Positions 61,597-64,000 of a stretch of DNA of 64,000 nucleotides are shown piece after piece; positions within the stretch are counted from its first letter, which is position 1, and each line of letters opens with the position of its first letter. Below the pieces are notes generated by a model. It did not search any database. It was not told the origin of the DNA and saw only the letters and a list, made by a program, of their open reading frames with translations. The position numbers were made by a program, and so were the translations under genes. Origin of the DNA: Sphingobium lactosutens DS20 (lineage in GTDB: Bacteria; Pseudomonadota; Alphaproteobacteria; Sphingomonadales; Sphingomonadaceae); assembly GCF_000445105.1 (NCBI RefSeq), contig NZ_ATDP01000109.1:186001-250000 (forward strand), read 5' to 3'.

Positions 61597-61687
61597 CCCC
61601 CCCTAGGCATTTTCCGATCAAACCGCAGGGTACTGCGTTGTCCGTGCCGTGCTGCAAATGTGATGCATGCCTCGCCAAAGCCATTGG

Positions 61688-61987
61688 CTATACCGAAACC
61701 AGGCTCCGCACCGCCAAATCAGCTTCATGTTCGCGCGCCTTGCCCAGATCATAACGGGCCTGCATCCGCATCAGCGTCTCGGCCTTCACGCCAAAGGCAT
61801 GTTCAAAGCGGATAGCCATATCCGCGGACAGCGCCGCCCGCCCGTTCAACAGCGAACTGATCGACTGACGACTGACGCCAAATGCCTCGGCCAGATCGTT
61901 GATGGAAACGCCATGGGCCTGCACGATTTCCGTCTTCAGCCAATCACCGGGATGGATCGCAAACGAGGGATGAATCCTGATAGCCAT
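61688..61987 (-). CDS. higA: Antitoxin, HigA family (helix-turn-helix)
   Basis: A 99-residue DNA-binding protein. IHPGDWLKTEIVQAHGVSINDLAEAFGVSRQSISSLLNGRAALSADMAIR is an HTH of the HigA/VapI family, and the rest is a helical tail. HigA proteins bind and neutralise HigB and repress their own operon. The start overlaps the higB stop by one base. It lies next to a tRNA-Gln gene, a common place for acquired TA pairs. Confidence 0.9.
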   Translation of the reverse strand: MAIRIHPSFAIHPGDWLKTEIVQAHGVSINDLAEAFGVSRQSISSLLNGRAALSADMAIRFEHAFGVKAETLMRMQARYDLGKAREHEADLAVRSLVSV

Positions 61988-62274
61988 CAGTGATAATCCT
62001 CCAAGTCTATGTTTATGAGGGCGCCCTGTTCATTCATTGAAAAAGTTAGCCGCCAGTTTCGGGTCACGGTCATTGCCCATGTTCCCGTGCGGTCGCCGGT
62101 CAGTGGGTGGAGGCCGTAATTTGGTGGAGTGGAAAGTTCATCCAGCGTGTCGGCATCAATGATGAAGGTCATCATCCTGAACAGCCGATCCACCACGTCA
62201 CCGGGCAGCCCCTCGGCTCGACCGGTTTCGACAAACCGCCGCAAAGCCTTGTGGCGGATGCTCCCAATCTCCAT
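61987..62274 (-). CDS. higB: Toxin, HigB/RelE-superfamily mRNA interferase
   Basis: A 95-residue RelE-fold toxin. IGSIRHKALRRFVETGRA is the usual HigB start, followed by LTGDRTGTWAMTVTRNWRLTFSM, which holds the basic catalytic residues of the family. The end is ALINIDLEDYH. In this type the toxin gene precedes the antitoxin gene. The promoter with repeated CTTTACAT boxes is directly upstream. Confidence 0.9.
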   Translation of the reverse strand: MEIGSIRHKALRRFVETGRAEGLPGDVVDRLFRMMTFIIDADTLDELSTPPNYGLHPLTGDRTGTWAMTVTRNWRLTFSMNEQGALINIDLEDYH

Positions 62275-62289
62275 CCATGGAAGGTATCA

Positions 62290-62322
62290 CTTTACATAGT
62301 CATGTCAAGCGACGCTTTACAT
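62290..62322. promoter_or_regulatory. Candidate HigA operator with repeated CTTTACAT
   Basis: CTTTACAT occurs at 62290-62297 and 62315-62322, 25 bp apart; the second runs into ACATGTAG. The block lies 16 bp upstream of the higB start. The spacing of just over two helical turns fits cooperative binding by the antitoxin. Confidence 0.5.
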
Positions 62323-62350
62323 GTAGCGGTCATTAGCCCGTGCCTAGCCC

Positions 62351-63634
62351 CTACGCTGCGCTTCCATGCACGACATCCATGCCGCGCCGCCGGCGCCGCG
62401 CGGGGCGGGTCAGGGGCAGGACCTCAGACGGGTCCTTTTCCAGCCGCTCGACCGCATTGTCGACCAGCATCTGCAGGCCTTCCTCGCTCAGCAGCCCGCC
62501 CCGGATCAGGCAGCGATCCTCCAGCACGCGGCGGAACGCGGAATAGAGCGTCATGTCGGGCCGGCGCGGCGCACCCCAGAAACTGTCCAGGCTGGTATGA
62601 TGCACGATGCCGGGCACCTTGTAGACCGCATGGCCCAGCACCACGACCGGCTTGGCGCCGTTGAGCGCCAGCGTGCCCACCGTGCTGTTCACCGTCACGA
62701 CGCCCAGCGACGTTTGCACGACCTGCGCAATATCCCAGTCGGAAAGATAATGAACCCGATCGCCGACACCGTAATGGACCGCCAGCTTGCGCGTCAGCCG
62801 CTCCCAGCCCACCAGCCCCGGATCGAGCGGATGGCGTTTCACCAGCAACGCGACGCCTGATGGCGCATGTTGGGCAAAGCTCTTGATGACGAACCGCAAG
62901 GCTGCGCGCATGTCGCCAAAGGGCGAATGGACGCGGATCTGATAGTCGGAATTGAGCTGCAACGGCAGGGTGAAATAGGGTTGGTCCTTGATGGCTTCCC
63001 ATGTCGCGGCGGATCGTTCGGCCTCCCGCTTGGCCATCAGCAGCTTCCAGCACCAGGCGACCGATTCCAGGATGAAACTGTGCGGCCGGTGCGTGCGATA
63101 ATAAGGGAAATAGGGCCGCATCAGCGCCGACGACAGGCCATTGCGCATCGTGTTGCGCGCCCGCGCCTGGAATGTGGAGGGCACCGGCGGCAGCGGTTCG
63201 GCCCGTTCGGGCAGGCCGGCGGCCTGATCGAGATACCATTGCGGATCGAGCGGCAGCGTTGAATTGCCGTTCACGCCATCATCCTGCAAGGTCAGGAAGT
63301 CGGGCCGGATATAGCCTTCCTCCATGCAGTGCACCCGCAATCCGCGCAGCCGCGCCATGCCATGGGCCGACGTGTGATAAGGGCGGCAATCGCCGTAGAG
63401 GATAAGGTCGGTAACGCCGTGGTTAACGATAAAATCGTCGAAGAAGAGCGGCCAGTTGCGGAAGGTGCCGCGATAGTCCGCCGCTTCCCCCGGCCAGTCG
63501 ACCTTGTCGCCACCATTGATATTGATGCGCAAGGCGCGATGTCCCCGCGCCCGCAAGGCGTCGGCCAGCATCGCGAAATAGGGTCCGTGCGGTCCCTGCA
63601 GGAAGAGAAAGGTCTTAACCTGCGGATCAGCCAT
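62351..63634 (-). CDS. kpsS: Capsular polysaccharide export/synthesis protein KpsS
   Basis: A 427-residue cytoplasmic protein of the capsule polysaccharide synthase group. It begins FLFLQGPHGPYFAMLADALRARGH and has INGGDKVDWPG, YGDCRPYHTSAHGMARLRGLRVHCMEEGYIRPDFLTL and later LVKRHPLDPGLVGW plus VNSTVGTLALNGAKPVVVLG. KpsS and KpsC add the Kdo linker to the phospholipid carrier of group 2-type capsules. The start ATG overlaps the upstream kpsC-like stop by 8 bp. Confidence 0.9.
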   Translation of the reverse strand: MADPQVKTFLFLQGPHGPYFAMLADALRARGHRALRININGGDKVDWPGEAADYRGTFRNWPLFFDDFIVNHGVTDLILYGDCRPYHTSAHGMARLRGLRVHCMEEGYIRPDFLTLQDDGVNGNSTLPLDPQWYLDQAAGLPERAEPLPPVPSTFQARARNTMRNGLSSALMRPYFPYYRTHRPHSFILESVAWCWKLLMAKREAERSAATWEAIKDQPYFTLPLQLNSDYQIRVHSPFGDMRAALRFVIKSFAQHAPSGVALLVKRHPLDPGLVGWERLTRKLAVHYGVGDRVHYLSDWDIAQVVQTSLGVVTVNSTVGTLALNGAKPVVVLGHAVYKVPGIVHHTSLDSFWGAPRRPDMTLYSAFRRVLEDRCLIRGGLLSEEGLQMLVDNAVERLEKDPSEVLPLTRPARRRRRGMDVVHGSAA

Positions 63635-64000
63635 GAAAACACTCTGCGGCCAAAGTCATAAATCTGCGCAACTTCCCCTGCATGGCCCGCACCCTGATAA
63701 GCCAAGTGACAGGCGGCGTCGACCCATTGGCTAAACGCTCCACCATCACTTCAGGCCCACAGGGCAATCCGGTCATCGGATCGAGATAGCGGGGATAGAG
63801 AATGAGAGCGGCAGCGACAAGCGCATCGACGGTGAGCTGTCGCCCGCGCCGGGGGCTTGGCTCTGCCAGATCGCGCGTCAGGCCCCAGCCGGCATAGAAG
63901 GGCATGCCGTGAACAGTCACCGCGCATCCCCGGATCAGCGCCTCGAACCCGGTGAGCGAGGAAAGCACATGCACCGCATCGACGGCCTGCACCAGGTCCA
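63627..64000 (-). CDS. kpsC: Capsule polysaccharide protein KpsC (C-terminal part, cut by window end)
   Basis: The visible 120 or so residues have AVDAVHVLSSLTGFEALIRGCAVTVHGMPFYAGWGLT, a signature of KpsC/KpsS-type proteins (GxPFYAGWGLT), then RGRQLTVDALVAAALILYPRYLDP. The gene continues beyond base 64000. Its stop overlaps the kpsS start, so the two are translated together. Confidence 0.85.
   Translation of the reverse strand, partial: DLVQAVDAVHVLSSLTGFEALIRGCAVTVHGMPFYAGWGLTRDLAEPSPRRGRQLTVDALVAAALILYPRYLDPMTGLPCGPEVMVERLANGSTPPVTWLIRVRAMQGKLRRFMTLAAECFHG

Overview
The window is a stretch of chromosome from an alphaproteobacterium, most likely a member of the Sphingomonadaceae (Sphingomonas, Sphingobium or a relative). 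Base composition is high GC throughout. The gene order ChvI-ChvG-HprK-RapZ-EIIA-HPr with divergent pckA, the short HprK, S16 with an Ala/Glu-rich tail and the convergent/divergent recG-sdhE-mfd arrangement all fit that group. No prophage, no complete classical insertion sequence and no CRISPR array was seen. Almost all genes are housekeeping or regulatory.

Layout. 1-9.4 kb: a PilZ protein, an MscS channel, recG, sdhE, mfd, a ferredoxin-NADP reductase and a small EF-hand-like protein. 9.4-15.7 kb: pckA divergent from the ChvI/ChvG two-component system, followed by a regulatory PTS block (hprK, rapZ, an EIIA of the mannose family, HPr). 15.7-16.5 kb: a repeat-rich island with a decayed GIY-YIG nuclease unit. 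16.5-20.7 kb: an AI-2E-type permease, a TrmH-type methyltransferase, an MHS-type transporter and a broken periplasmic gene. 20.8-26.9 kb (minus strand): ffh-rpsP-rimM, then an inserted vapBC, beta-lactamase-like and small membrane protein block, then trmD-rplS. 26.9-29.8 kb: a second repeat island, an amino-acid permease and an intact GIY-YIG gene enclosed by perfect inverted repeats. 29.8-34.9 kb: dapF, mtaB, ftsY, ispZ, sodB and a hemerythrin-like protein. 34.9-46.3 kb: a chemotaxis receptor, a ferredoxin, a J-protein, a TPR/TonB-like protein, RNase P RNA, an amidase and a cheA-cheW-cheY-cheB-cheR cluster. 46.4-51.2 kb: a lipoprotein, mscL, a lemA-TPM-TPM-Nudix operon, a DUF6456-like protein and an XRE regulator. 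51.3-64 kb: polysaccharide genes (two glycosyltransferases, rfbB, kpsS, kpsC) around a molybdenum block (degenerate molybdopterin oxidoreductase, modA, modB, modC), a tRNA-Gln and a higBA toxin-antitoxin pair.

How genes work together. HprK, RapZ, EIIA and HPr form a signalling phosphotransfer module without sugar permeases, next to an envelope-stress two-component system and the gluconeogenic enzyme PckA. Ffh and FtsY are the two protein partners of co-translational targeting. The Che proteins form one excitation and adaptation pathway, with a receptor about 8 kb away. ModABC supplies molybdate beside a protein derived from a molybdoenzyme. RfbB, the glycosyltransferases and KpsS/KpsC point to surface polysaccharide.

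The most unusual signal is the short palindromic repeat population. Several REP-like families occur as inverted pairs (REPIN-like). Two different GIY-YIG nuclease gene lineages are each bracketed by inverted copies of a different REP family, and one also has an internally deleted derivative elsewhere in the window. REP copies also lie inside or at the ends of coding sequence (mtaB, trmH, the GIY-YIG gene, a TPM protein). A separate repeat of about 120 bp, predicted to fold into a multi-arm structure, is present three times, once directly before mfd. All coordinates, motifs and pairings were read by eye; no homology search was run.
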